64,000 nt of DNA, from the NCBI GenBank assembly GCA_029448655.1, contig JACCLO010000002.1:1488001-1552000 (forward strand), given 5' to 3'. Below are positions 39,370-50,159 of this stretch, one piece after another. The stretch's first letter is position 1. Every line of letters starts with the position of its first letter. The position numbers and the translations under genes are program-made. The stretch is from Wolfiporia cocos (taxonomy: Eukaryota; Basidiomycota; Agaricomycetes; Polyporales; Phaeolaceae). The notes under the pieces were generated by a model that saw only the letters and a program-made list of their open reading frames with translations, was not told where the DNA came from and searched no databases.

Positions 39370-39566
39370 GATACTGACAGCGACTGGGCGGACGTGTTCA
39401 GGCTTCGTCCTAGCATCATCGCATGTAGATATGCGGCACAGACAGACGATATGTTGTAAGGATATAGGATGCTTGTTGTACAACCTGCCATGCGAAAATC
39501 CAGAAGTCCGAAAGTATGGTATAGACTAGATAGCTCCCTCGATCTGTATAATGACACGTAGGGTCA

Positions 39567-39868
39567 CTACAGGAACAGCAACCTGAGCAGCTCCAGGACC
39601 ACTACTCAATGAATGAGTGCAAGCTGGGGGTGAATGCCGGTGTGGTTACATACCTCCACCGATGACAACAAACGCTATAGCTCCTAATGCCCAAACACTG
39701 ATGGGACTTCGCTTTGACAAAAGTTCTCTGCGGGAAGGTTTTGTTGGCTTCTTGCCAGCACGCGACTTCTCTGCGAATCGCTCATTCGCATGGCGCAGCT
39801 CGAAGCTCGTCGGCTATACGCATCATCTCAGTATCGGAAGTGATGTATGTTCACAGCGGACAGACCAT
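39567..39868 (-). CDS. YSY6: Stress-associated ER membrane protein (SERP1/RAMP4, Ysy6 family)
   Basis: Small tail-anchored protein that sits with the Sec61 translocon and protects membrane proteins under ER stress. Read on the minus strand: ATG at 39866-39868, an immediate intron (GTCTGT...ATAG), then PTSFELRHANERFAEKSRAG, KKPTKPSRRELLSKRSPISV, WALGAIAFVVIGG, a second intron (GTATGT...TTGAG, about 39602-39650) and VVVLELLRLLFL with TAG at 39567-39569. The result is about 66 residues: a basic cytosolic part, SP[IV]S before the helix and one C-terminal membrane anchor, as in RAMP4. No continuous ORF exists, so it is invisible to a long-ORF scan. The one-codon first exon is the least sure part. 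It is convergent with the WD40 gene. Confidence 0.8.
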
Positions 39869-40086
39869 GATGAGTGCAAGCTAGTAAGGAGTGACAGAAA
39901 ACAGATGTATGTGGGGGATGGCGGAAGAGTTGTATTGAGTAGCGACGTTGTCCCGCCGGATGTGTGAGTTGCCACGTTCTGCCACGATCGCAAGTTTGAT
40001 CTTGTGTTGTCGTGTGTACCGAGGGCATCTGCCTCAAACACCCTTACAATCTCCCCTTCAGCCATCCACTAGTACTCTTCGCTAAG

Positions 40087-41173
40087 ATGGGGAAGGGGAA
40101 AGCAGGCAAGAAGACTTCGTTGAAAGCTGCACTGTCCTCGCAGCAATCCAGACTGAAAAAGAAGGAGGAGGCGTTAAAGGCAGCACAGCTCTCGGAAAAG
40201 ACGAAAAACACTCAATCGAAGGGAAAAGGGAAAGCTCTTCCGCCGCGTCCAACTGTTCCCTTTACTGCTGCAGATCGAATACTACTTGTAGGAGAGGGCG
40301 ATTTCTCTTTCGCTCGTGCACTTGTCCAGGACCCGCCCTCGCCTCTACAGTTCCTGCCGCCAGGAAATGTTACGGCTACAGCGTACGACACTGAGGAGGA
40401 ATGCTACAGGAAATACCCAGGCGCTTCCGAAATTGTCTCATTCCTGCGAGGCAAGGGTGTCGAAGTGCTCTTTAGCGTGGACGCTACGAAACTAGAGAAG
40501 TGTTCTCCATTGAAAGGCAGGAGATGGGATAAGATTGTGTGGAACTTTCCCCACGCAGGTAAGTGTATAGCGACGTCCACAATTGCGCGTCTCGACTCCG
40601 TTTGATAGGCCATGGGCTCAGGGAAGGGCATCACGGACCAGGATAGGAACATTCTGTCCAACCAGGTCCTGATCCTAGGATTTCTCCGCTCAGCTGCAGG
40701 TTTCTTGGCGACGGGACCCGTGCCAGTTGTCATGCGACCTCGGAAGCGGAAGCAAAGTGACGATGAGGACGAGGAGGACGCTGCCGAGAGAGACTCTGGT
40801 GAGGAAGGTGATAACGACGGACTCGGTATCGCGAAGGCCCGAGGAACAATTCTCATCACCTTGAGAAATGTGACGCCCTATACATTATGGTCTGTACCTC
40901 ATGATTTTTCCTTCACATGTTGTTGACGCAGAAATAATCTCTGGCTGTAGGGACGTCCCAAAATTGGCCAAGAACCCTCCACCATTGCGCGTGGCTAGCG
41001 ACAAGCCGAATCCTCGATATACCCAGCTTCGTTCGTTTGTCTTCCATCGGCATGTATGGAACGGGTATGAGCATCGGATGACCAAAGGTGAAAGGGCACA
41101 CGGGCAAGGCAAAACCGGAGAAGGCGGGGAGGACCGTACTTGGGAGTTCTGCCTCAAGGATAGCACTTCATAG
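40087..41173 (+). CDS. BMT5: 25S rRNA (uridine-N3)-methyltransferase, BMT5 family
   Basis: Nucleolar SAM-dependent enzyme (DUF2431 family) that forms m3U in large-subunit rRNA. A lysine-rich N-terminus (MGKGKAGKKTSLKAAL...) suits nucleolar targeting. SAM motif I is DRILLVGEGDFSFARAL; then ATAYDTEEECYRKYPGA, VDATKLEKC and WDKIVWNFPHAG joined by an intron to KGITDQDRNILSNQVLILGF, which together are the family signature. An acidic insert (KQSDDEDEEDAAERDSGEE) precedes GTILITLRNVTPYTLW and, after a further intron, DVPKLAKNPPPLRVASDKPN, with the C-terminal FVFHRHVWNGYEHRMTKGER. TAG at 41171-41173. Three exons. Confidence 0.93.
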
Positions 41174-41303
41174 TTAGCAGCGTGAGGCCGTATTGCGATG
41201 ATTTTGAAACGGCTATCCCACTGTGCAGCCCAGCCGATTCGCAACACCATTGCTTGATGAACGAGTGTGTTCTCGACACACATAATTATCGAGCCCGGGC
41301 GCC

Positions 41304-41325
41304 GGTAATTTCCCGGGGAATTACC
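41304..41325. promoter_or_regulatory. 22-bp near-perfect palindrome upstream of the enoyl-CoA hydratase gene
   Basis: GGTAATTTCCC/GGGGAATTACC is symmetric except for one T-G pair. It sits 121 bases before the ATG of the enoyl-CoA hydratase gene and 131 after the BMT5 stop. The size suits a dimeric factor site or a short hairpin. No named factor can be assigned by eye. Confidence 0.35.
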
Positions 41326-41445
41326 CCGCACTGCGATCTTTTGATCGAGACCCCGCGGTGCCTGGGATCGGCTATCCTGAATCGAGCTCGTCACGAACTC
41401 CCATCTGCTGTGCACATATCCAGGCGGACATTGCATCTTGTCAGC

Positions 41446-42678
41446 ATGACGGTCGATACTGGCTTGCTGCAGCCACCCCCACACTCGGGAGAGATCAAGG
41501 TTGCATTTCCGAGGGAACATGTCATGCTTCTCACATTCAACCGCCCGAAGTCGCTCAATGCCATGACCCCGACCATGAGAGATGACATTCACAGATTGCT
41601 AGAATGGTTCGACGACGAGCCCAGCTTGTGGTTCGTTGCGTGCTCGTGAATCAGAGTGTATTATGAATATGTGAGTCTAGGGTTGTGGTTGTGACGGGGG
41701 AAGGCCGGATATTCTGTGCGGGGGCCGACCTGATTGCGTGAGCTCATCGGCTCGGCCGCGATGCGTGTTCATTGATCAAGTGCCCACAGGTGGAACAAAC
41801 GTCAGGCAGACGGACCCAGAGATGAAGGACAGGACGTTATCGAGGACGTGAACGGATTCGGCGCTATCTCGCGCCGCTCCTCGTCTTCCAAGCCCATCAT
41901 TGCCGCTGTAAACGGTGGCGCCTACGGCGGCGGCGTAGAGCTCATACTCAGCTGTGATCTCGTCGTCGCCAGCGAGAACGCAACGTTCGCTCTTCCCGAA
42001 GTCAAGCGCGGAGTGGCCGCTATACAGGGCGGTGGGTAATACGCCTCGCCCGAGCTGCATGTTCTCGCGTTGATCGTCGCTTAGCAATCCCGAGGCTGGC
42101 CCGAATAGCCGGGCATCAGGTAACGATAAATTTCAGACAATCACATCAGGCTGATGTCGCAAAAGCTCGCAAGTGAGATGCTGTTGTTGGGCAAGAACAT
42201 CACCGCCACTGATGCTGCGACTCGCTTCGGGTTGTCAGTTACTCGATTGGAATTTAGAGATGGCTGATAGCTCACATTGATGCCGTCCAGTGTCAACAAG
42301 GTCGTTCCAGCCTCTGAGATCGTGTCGACCGCAGTCGCCTGGGCAGCAGAGATCTGCACCAACTCGCCAGACTCTGTGCAGAGTACGAAGCGGGCGATGT
42401 TGTTGACGAACCAACACGGGAACGTTGAGAACGTGGTCGGCGCACATATGCGCTCCAAGGAGAGTGTCCGACTTCATTTGAGCAAGAATATCCAGGTGAG
42501 TTCGTCGTGGAGCTATTGGTACACGCGAGACAGGGTTCAAACGAATTGTAGGAAGGGCTCAGGGCGTTCACAGAGGTATGCGAACTACTGCAGCGCACCA
42601 ATCATGACGTAGAGGAGCTTATATCTACCTTTGTTACAGAAGCGCAAGCCAGTCTGGACCAATCCGGCGAAGCTGTGA
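41446..42678 (+). CDS. Enoyl-CoA hydratase/isomerase (crotonase) family enzyme
   Basis: Crotonase-fold enzyme acting on enoyl-CoA, probably in fatty-acid or branched-chain oxidation. Seen: [18 protein letters not shown] (substrate-binding N-terminus), [17 protein letters not shown] (first oxyanion-hole half), [20 protein letters not shown] (second half, with the Glu after GGG), [19 protein letters not shown] (Glu of PEV at the second catalytic position), [67 protein letters not shown] and the C-terminal [23 protein letters not shown] 42676-42678. Both glutamates of a true hydratase are present. About six introns. I see no clear peroxisomal tripeptide (end ...PAKL; a weak AKL-type PTS1, since A-K-L fits [SAC]-[KRH]-L), so peroxisomal location is plausible. 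ATG at 41446 chosen because the crotonase core follows at the usual distance. Confidence 0.9.
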
Positions 42679-43040
42679 GCTGCATACATACATGACAACT
42701 ACGCATGATGTACGAGTGACTGCTGACCATATACGCAAACAAACTGCTGCGCAGAGTACACCCGCGCAGCTGTCAAGGTTGTTTCAAATATCAGTGCGAT
42801 CATCGAGATCTCGTTTCCGCTCGCGAAATGTATGGTAGCTATCCAGAGGATATTACGGTTTGAGAATATTCAGAAGAGAGTCAGAATGCCATCGAACGTA
42901 TGGGAGCATTTTGGCTGTGGACTGAACCGGTAAACCATCGAAGTCGGACCAGCATGTCAGATCTCGATCTGATCAGATGTATTTTTGACGCGAATCGAAC
43001 GCGTGTCACGTGGGTCGCGTCGCTTCTTTCTCAAGACTCC
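42679..43040. other. Intergenic, upstream of ATP23
   Basis: About 360 bases between tandem genes with the promoter of the ATP23 homologue. An in-frame upstream ATG at 42900 is followed by an unrelated stretch, and the family-like N-terminus starts only at 43041. Nothing else recognised. Confidence 0.4.
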
Positions 43041-43953
43041 ATGTCTGACACGGCATCGCATGGGTCCTCCATTCCTGACAACGACAAACCGACCTTTGAG
43101 CGATGGCGGCGCACGTTCTCCATGATCACCGGTCTTGGGGGCACACCTGAGGAGAGGCAGGCTGATATGGAGCGGTACCACGGCCAGACGTGCGAGAAGT
43201 GGAAGAGAGACCTGATGAACTACAGTTAGTATCAGTGGGTCGTCATTGCCCCTGTCTTCTGAACACGCATACAATACGGCTTGCTGCTAGGCCCGGCCGT
43301 CGTGTTCATGCTCAAACACCTCAGCCTTTCTGGCTGTCGTGTGTCATCAAAAGACATTGTATGCTCACCGTGCGACTACACTCGGGCGGGAGGATTCAGC
43401 CCAGAGGCAGGCGCAGTCGTGCTGTGCCAGGGCAGGTTCTTCAGCAAAAACCACATGGAAGACACGCTGGTTCATGAGCTCGTTCATATGTACGATCACG
43501 CAAAGTTCAACGTCGACTGGCGCAATTTGCGGCATCATGCGTGCAGCGAGGTGAGCCACGCACCAGACCTGCTCCAGCTACGGGGCTCCACTTACATGCT
43601 GCGCTGTGAAGATTCGCGCCAACAGTCTCAGTGGCGACTGCCGGTGGACCCGGGAGCTTCGACGAGGCTTCGTAGCGTTTTCGAAGCAGCACCAGGTAAA
43701 GGCCCCCAGACCTCCTTTTGTGCAGTTCTTCTCATGGCCGGCGGACAGGCGTGTGTCCGCAGACGCGCGATACTATCCGTGCGCGCAAACCCGGCATGTC
43801 CGGACGAGGCAGCCGCGGAACGCGCAGTGAACGAGGTCTGGGAGAGCTGCTTCAACGACACAAGACCGTTTGACGAGGTGCGTCAGGGTCACGTCAGCAT
43901 GCCCGCAATATTGACCGCACTTCCATTCCATTCCATCCCTGCAGATCTATTGA
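43041..43953 (+). CDS. ATP23: Mitochondrial inner membrane metalloprotease Atp23
   Basis: Intermembrane-space zinc protease that matures ATP synthase subunit 6 and chaperones its assembly. It begins MSDTASHGSSIPDNDKPTFE, RWRRTFSMITGLGGTPEER. After an intron come VVFMLKHLSLSGCRVSSKDI, VCSPC, GGFSPEAGAVVLCQGRFF and the catalytic DTLVHELVHMYDHAKFNVDW (HEXXH, about 43471-43485). Then LRHHACSEIRANSLSGDCRW, TRELRR, a Cys-rich C-terminus ([39 protein letters not shown]) and TGA at 43951-43953. Four to five exons; the last holds only two codons plus the stop. Multiple paired cysteines suit Mia40-type import. In this window ATP synthase subunit e (36560) also occurs. Confidence 0.94.
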
Positions 43954-44479
43954 ATATATAGCTGTGAAGGGTTTCCGGAGGCTATCACGAGCGATGTCCG
44001 TAGCCCTTGGAAGCGCGTGCCGCGTGTGATGCGAGGCTTCTCGGGCCATCCGTTGATAGCACGGCTCTCATGCCCTCTGCATTCGCGCCCTGTTTCCAGG
44101 GGCCCCGGCTAGGTAGCAGAAGGATGTGACCCGTCCTGTAGATTGTAGAAAGAGGGCTGCCCGCCACACCGAGCGGGGCAGGGCGGCTGCCAAGCCCAGA
44201 CGGGCGTTTCATAGCTCTAGTATAGATCTCGAGCATGCGGCGAGAAAGACCCGACGTGATTCGCCACAGAAATAGAGCCGATCTGCCTGCCAGCCTCGGC
44301 TGACACGGCTGTCTGAGGCTGCCATGAGCTGGAACGTTCTCGGTGGGAACGTGGGAACAGGGCCCGCTACAAAAGCCCGCCCCCTGCGGGCGAGCCTCCT
44401 CCGTGCAACGTCTTCTCCCTCCAGCTCCTTCAAGGCCTCTGCTCATCTTCAAAAGTACTCTTCACGACTTAAGTTCAGT
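43954..44479. other. Intergenic, upstream of the GPI protein gene
   Basis: About 525 GC-rich bases. Long frames exist on the minus strand because stops are rare at this composition, but none shows a motif. The last 100 bases are C/T-rich, typical of a strong basidiomycete promoter. Confidence 0.45.
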
Positions 44480-45314
44480 ATGTTCTCGAAGATCAGGTAG
44501 GTCGCTCTCGACACGGGAGACACCCGACGGGAACCTGATCCTGTCGCCACAGTGCCCTTGCCGTCCTCCTGCCCTTCGCGGCTGCGACGATCGTGTTGGA
44601 GACGCCAACCAACTGGCAGAGTGGCACCCCCGCCAACATCAGTTGGTCCTCGTCCGGCGGCGACCCCCGCTTCTCTCTCGAGCTGGTGAACGACGTTGAG
44701 TTCCACAACTCGTTCGCGATTGCGAACAACCTCAACCCGTCCGACGGCTTCGCCACCTTCACCCTCCCCATTGTCCCTGCTGGGTATGTCGCGCCATTTG
44801 CCAATTGTACCGCGCTTGCGCTTATAATTTCCAATTCAGATCTGGCTACACCCTTGAGGCGGTCAACGTTACGTGAGCACCCGTCAGCCGCTTGTTGACC
44901 CGCCGGATGATTGACAGTTTACCGTCATCAGCGACATCAACCAGGTCTATGCTAGCTCTGGCGACTTTGCTGTTGCGCAGACGCCGTCCTCGATCTCTTC
45001 CTCGACTACTTCATCGGGTAGCTCTACTGCTTCGTATGTCTTCGTCATTCTCTACGCCATTGCCGCAGCGCTGATTTCGGTATAGCTCGGGGTCTCTGAC
45101 ATCGTCTGGCTCGTCCTCCGCCAGTTCTACTTCTTCTGGTGCCTCTGCGTCGAGCACATCTCCCTCTGGCACTGGTACCTCGACGTCTGCCTCCTCCACT
45201 GTCTCTACCTTCAACGGCAACTCCAGCGGTGCGCTCGGCCGCCTTGACTTCAACTTCGGCTCTCTGGCCGTCGTGGTTATCGGTGCTGTTGCTGGCGCCG
45301 TTGTTGCCCTCTAA
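44480..45314 (+). CDS. Kre9/Knh1-like Ser/Thr-rich GPI-anchored cell wall protein
   Basis: Secreted surface protein of the Kre9/Knh1 superfamily (yeast members act in beta-1,6-glucan assembly). A short first exon, MFSKI, joins to SALAVLLPFAAATIVLETPT to make the signal peptide. The domain follows: NWQSGTPANISWSSSGGDPR, FSLELVNDVEF, IANNLNPSDGFATFTLPIVP, SGYTLEAVNVT, FTVISDINQVYASSGDFAV. A long Ser/Thr tract (about 44985-45210) and a hydrophobic tail, FGSLAVVVIGAVAGAVVAL, with TAA at 45312-45314 fit GPI attachment, probably after NSSG. Five exons. The precise wall function is not known for these short basidiomycete forms. Confidence 0.87.
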
Positions 45315-46085
45315 GGGTCATATCCTCGGACATACGGGTTGGCGTTGTAGTTTCTTTTAGGACCCTACGGGATCTTGCTGGTACTTTGTATCTTCCCTTG
45401 TAATGGCGTAGTATGGACTTTACGGACTTTCATACTTTGGTCGGGACATGCACATCGTCTGTTCACGAGATTACGACTCGCAATACCATCAATAGCATTG
45501 CACCCCTTGTCACTCTTTTGGTGTCCGTTATTCGCTTCGTAGCCACGGCTAGCTTCGGTTGTGCTTGGAACAATCATTCTGTCATGAGGCCCTGGATGGA
45601 TGGTCAACGGTCTTTCCGATCAAACGTGTGGACGGCCTGCAACGGGTTTGGTTTTGTCATACATCAAATGCACTAGGCTGTCGCGTATCCCTTGTTTGCA
45701 TCGTCCGTGTGTCAGAATTTTGAATGACAGGATGGTGTGAGGTCGAAGTAACGCCAGAGTCTGCCACAATGAAGTCCCCGATTTGTCAAACCTCAGATTG
45801 CCCATGCCTGTCGAGCCAGTATCGAGTAAATTCTCATACGACGACTACGACATGTACAGAGCATTGCGGGCGCCAATGAGCGCCGACTCCGCGAGGAACT
45901 GCTTTCGACGGGCCCAGCCGCACCTAATACTGACTCTTGTTGATCCGGAGGAGCACATCTGCGTCCCAGGCCGCTGGAATGCAGAGAGGGAGCCTTATAT
46001 AACGAGGGGACCACTGCCTTGTTGCCGAGCGGTGAAAGGGCTCCTGCATCATAGAAGGCAAAATCTCCAAGTAAAAAGCTGGCAC
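45315..46085. other. Intergenic, no protein gene supported
   Basis: About 770 bases with the 3' UTR of the GPI protein gene and no supported coding region. It borders the tRNA-like element at about 46090-46185. Confidence 0.45.
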
Positions 46086-46089
46086 AGAC

Positions 46090-46185
46090 GGGATCGAACG
46101 GACGACCCCATCCTAAGTCGCGTGACAAAACCACACACTAGCGCCACGTTACAACCAACTAAACTAATCGGTTATGTTAAAGTTC
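46090..46185 (-). pseudogene. tRNA-like Pol III relic with intact A and B boxes
   Basis: On the minus strand TAGTTTAGTTGG matches the A-box consensus exactly. About 55 bases later CGTTCGATCCC matches the B box. A 3' segment CTGTGCCA follows, then TTTTT-like T-rich bases (AGCTTTTTAC), a Pol III stop. The GGCGCTAGTGTG segment could be an anticodon arm (AGT). However, the acceptor strands do not pair, the T-stem has two mismatches and the anticodon stem is imperfect. I read it as a decayed tRNA gene or tRNA-derived element; isotype is not assigned. Confidence 0.45.
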
Positions 46186-46286
46186 GTGTTAACAATTTAA
46201 TGATTTATGTGAGCGTAGCCCCTGTCTGGCTGTACCTTCGCTGGAGTCGACCACGTCGCGCTTAGGACGCGTCTCATATTATCACC

Positions 46287-49200
46287 ATGTCTCTGGCTTC
46301 CAAGAAAGACGAAGAGAATGGGCTCAGCACTTACTATAACAACAAAACCACTGTGATACAGGAAGCTCGTGTGTTCAATGACTCTCCCATCAGTCCGCGG
46401 AAATGCAGAGCATTGCTCACCCGGATCGTGTACCTCCTATATGTTGGAGAGACGTTCGGCACTCAGGAGGCGACGACGCTGTTCTTTGGGACAACGAAAC
46501 TCTTCCAACATAAGGACGTAAGTAATCTACGTGATGCCTACGAGTATGCTGTTAGCTTATTGCGCTGTGCAATTGTCCAGAGCGCGTTACGGCAGATGGT
46601 ATACCTGACGATCAAGGAGCTAGCTACCACAGCCGAGGATGTCATCATGGTCACAAGCAGTATCATGAAGGATATGCAGCCCAACTCCGAGGTTATATAC
46701 CGACCGAATGCCATTCGTGCACTCTGTCGCATAATAGACGTATGTCCATCGCCCTCAGTATGCGCGCGAATCATTCACCCCGGACTGCCCAAAGCCGTCC
46801 ATGGCACAAGGCGTCGAGCGTTTCTTCAAGGCAGCAATCGTGGACAAGAACACGTCTATCTCGTCCGCCGCGCTTGTTTCTGCGTACCACCTGTTCCCCT
46901 CTGCCCGGGACGTGGTGCGCCGCTGGGTGAATGAGGCACAGGAAGCTGTGAATGCCAAGTCCTCCGGCTCTTTCTTTGGCAGCAGCTCGTCCGGCTCGTA
47001 TCTTGGATGGGGAGGCTCGTCTTCCTCGAATTCGAATGGCTACCAGCCAGTCATGTCTGTCAGCTACATCACACAGTATCACGCACTGGGCCTTCTCTAC
47101 TTGATCCGGCAACAGGACCGTATGGCCGTAACGAAGATGATCCAGCAGCTTGGTGGCGGAAAGTCCGGAGCTGGTACCACGCTGAAGAATCCTATGGCGC
47201 TATGTATGCTCATCCGTTACGCTGCCAAGGTTATACAAGAGGATCCCAAGTAGGTTCTGTACGAAATATTGCGCACGCGATGCTAAGAGGTATGCTGCAG
47301 TGTGCAAAGACAGATGTTTGACCTTCTCGAAGGTTGGTTGAGGCACAAGAGCGATATGGTCAATCTCGAAGCTGCACGCGCAATCTGCGAGATGAAGGGT
47401 GTAACGGCGACCCAGCTCACCAGGTCCATTGCTGGTTTGTTCAAGTAGATTGGTTTTATGGGACCGTGCACTGACCACACAATAGTTCTGCAATTGTTCC
47501 TCTCATCCCCTAAATCGACACTGAAATTCGCTGCAACCCGCACGCTTGCCTCTCTAGCGCTCAGCCATCCTACCAGCGTCGCCACATGCAACGTAGACCT
47601 GGAGAACCTCATTTCGGATCCCAACAGAAGCGTTGCCACGTATGCTATCACAACGCTGCTGAAGGTTTGTGGACGTGGGGCAGGTAATGTCGCGCATATA
47701 CTGACAATGCACGAAGACTGGAAACGAAGCCTCTGTGGACCGCCTCATGAAGCAGATCACAGGCTTCATGAGCGAAATCAGCGACGAGTTCAAGGTCATC
47801 ATCGTCGACGCAATCCGCTCGCTCTGCCTCAAGTTCCCAGCCAAGCACGCCTCGATGCTTTCTTTCTTGTCCGGTGTCCTGCGTGACGAAGGCGGCTATG
47901 ACTTCAAGCGTGCAGTGGTCGAGGCCATTTTTGACATGATCAGATTCATCGGTGACTGCAAGGAGCAGGCTCTGTCACACCTTTGCGAATTCATTGAAGA
48001 TTGCGAATTCACCAAGCTCTCCGTGCGTATCCTGCACCTACTTGGCATGGAAGGTCCGAAGGCGCCGCAGCCAACCAAGTACATCCGGTACATTTACAAC
48101 CGCGTCGTACTGGAGAATGCAACCGTTCGTGCGGCTGCCGTGGCAAGCCTGGCAAAGTTCGGGCTGAACGGTCTGGACGCGAAGTTGAGCCAGAGTGTCA
48201 ATGTGCTTCTCAGACGGTACGCGGCCACGTTTGCGTGATGTCATGCCGACAGCTGAAATCGTGCTTAGCTGCCTAGACGATGTGGACGATGAAGTTCGCG
48301 ACCGGGCTGCAATGTACCTCAAGGTGTACGAAGAGCCCCCGTTAGCAACAACATACATCCAGGAAGGTATGGCACGCGGTCTGCTGTTATGGAAGCTGCA
48401 CGCTGATAATGTGATAGACTCGATATTCTCACTTTCTGCGTTGGAGTCCAGACTAGTATCCTATATTGATGACCCCGATGCGATCGACCAGCCCTTCGAC
48501 ACATCGTCAATACCTAGAGTCAGCAGAGAGCAGGTAGCAAGAGACGTTGCGCGTGAGTCCAGTCATGTTCGACAGTCGGGTCTCTGACGAAACTCAACTC
48601 CCAGGGCCGAGCACTTTGGAGACGATCGGTGTTGCGTCTACATCGACAGCGGCCGCGGCACCGCCGCCGCCAACCGTCGCAGATACTCAGTCAGCGTACG
48701 CCGAGCAACTGGCAGGCGTTCCTGAATTCGCTTCGTACGGCCCTGTGCTCAACAGCAGTGGGCCAACTGCGCTCACCGAGGCCGAGACCGAATACCAGGT
48801 GTCGTGCGTCAGGCACATATTCAAGGAGCACGTTGTGTTCCAGGTACGTATACATCCGTTGTCATTCGGAACTCGAACTCGAACTCTTTGATGCAGTTCG
48901 ATGTTTCGAACACTATCCCAGATACCGTCCTGGAGCAGGTTGCTGTGGTATTGCAGCCGCAGGGGGACACGGGTTTGACAGAAGACTTCATTTATCCGCT
49001 GCCAAGCCTGTCTGGGGAGGATTCGCCTGGCATCGTCTATGTCTCTTTCACGCGTGACGTTCCGAGCGAATTTGCACTGGGGACGTTCACATGTACTCTC
49101 AAGTTTGTCAGCAAGGAGGTCGACCCTGCCACAGGCGAGCCAGAGGAAGGGGGCTACGAAGACGAGTACCAGGCGGAAGACGCGGCCTTGACTGGCGGGG

Positions 49201-49590
49201 ACTACATCATTCCCACCTATGTCACCTTCGCATCGGAGTGGGACCGTATGCGCGGTGGTGCGACGGTCACCGAGACGTTCTCGTTATCGAAGGATTCGCT
49301 AAGAGGTATGCGTTTCTTTTGCCTGCCAATCTGCAGCGTCTCACGCATCACGAATAGATGCGTGCGAGTCGATCATCGAGATCCTGAACATGCAGCCACT
49401 CGGCGGGACGGAGGATCCACAGTCACCCTCGGTGCACACGCTGCAGCTGTCTGGCCTCGTCGTGGGGTGCGGGAAGGTGCTCGTGCGGTGTCGGATGACC
49501 TATTCAAAGGCACAGGGCGTGACGCTGGAGCTGGGCGTGCGTGCGGAGGAGCAGCAGGCGTGCAACCTGATCGTGGAGGTTTTCAGCTGA
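46287..49590 (+). CDS. SEC21: Coatomer subunit gamma (COPI)
   Basis: Adaptor-like subunit of the COPI coat for Golgi-ER retrograde transport. Start [40 protein letters not shown]. The N-terminal HEAT trunk reads [79 protein letters not shown] and [21 protein letters not shown] Ser/Gly-rich insert (about 46955-47050) lies within the trunk. A Pro/Ala hinge (about 48610-48690) leads to the appendage domain: [59 protein letters not shown], ending [17 protein letters not shown] and TGA 49588-49590. Six or more introns. Domain order and size are normal for the family. Confidence 0.95.
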
Positions 49591-50159
49591 GGCTGAGGCT
49601 GAGTTTCCGCCATGGACGTGTCTGTTGTGGGTATGTTGTAGCTAGCGTGTATGGATGCGGCTCCGGTATGGTGTGCCGCTGGGTTCGTCTTTGGACGGCG
49701 GGCGTGATTTCTCAGTGCGGCTATTTGTGCATGAGAGCGCGCGGGGGACGGCTTCTCACCAGACGGTCTCGACGGCGGCGCCGCTGTGCACAGTGAGAAC
49801 GGGCCTGTCGCCAGCGCCGGCGTGATCGGGGCTAGTCGGCCATAGCTGCAGCCTGTGCGCGCGTCGTTCCACGTCTCCTCACAAAAGCACACGATGTGAT
49901 CCCCGGCGGGCCTGCTATCCCTCCGCACCGCGCAGCATTTGCGGCGCGGTCGTACGACCACCCCAGACGCACACCATCCTCGTTTCGACTTTTCCCCGCC
50001 GGTCACCCACGCCCATCAGCTAGCATCCCCGCATATATTCCTCGTTAGCTACACGCTGAGCCGATATCCCAGGCGGAGCGTCGCAGCTGGCCATTTCACC
50101 CGCAGTATCGCAGCACGCACCCCGCATCACCGCCCTTTCAGCGCAGCTCACAAGACGAC
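49591..50159. other. Intergenic between SEC21 and the pantothenate kinase gene
   Basis: About 570 GC-rich bases. The last 200 bases are C-rich and A/C-rich (CCGCATCACCGCCC...), typical of a basidiomycete core promoter. The minus-strand ORF here is a composition artefact. Confidence 0.45.

Noticed and set aside
43985..44452. 155-codon minus-strand ORF upstream of the GPI protein gene
   Set aside because: No domain; it covers the likely promoter of the + strand gene, and its residue make-up reflects base composition.
44480..45314. Hydrophobin or lectin for the GPI protein gene
   Set aside because: There is no eight-cysteine pattern. The NW..G....I.W segment and the Ser/Thr tail fit Kre9/Knh1-like GPI proteins better.
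49500..50006. 168-codon minus-strand ORF after coatomer gamma
   Set aside because: It overlaps the end of the coatomer gene and GC-rich intergenic DNA and shows no family signature or splice context.
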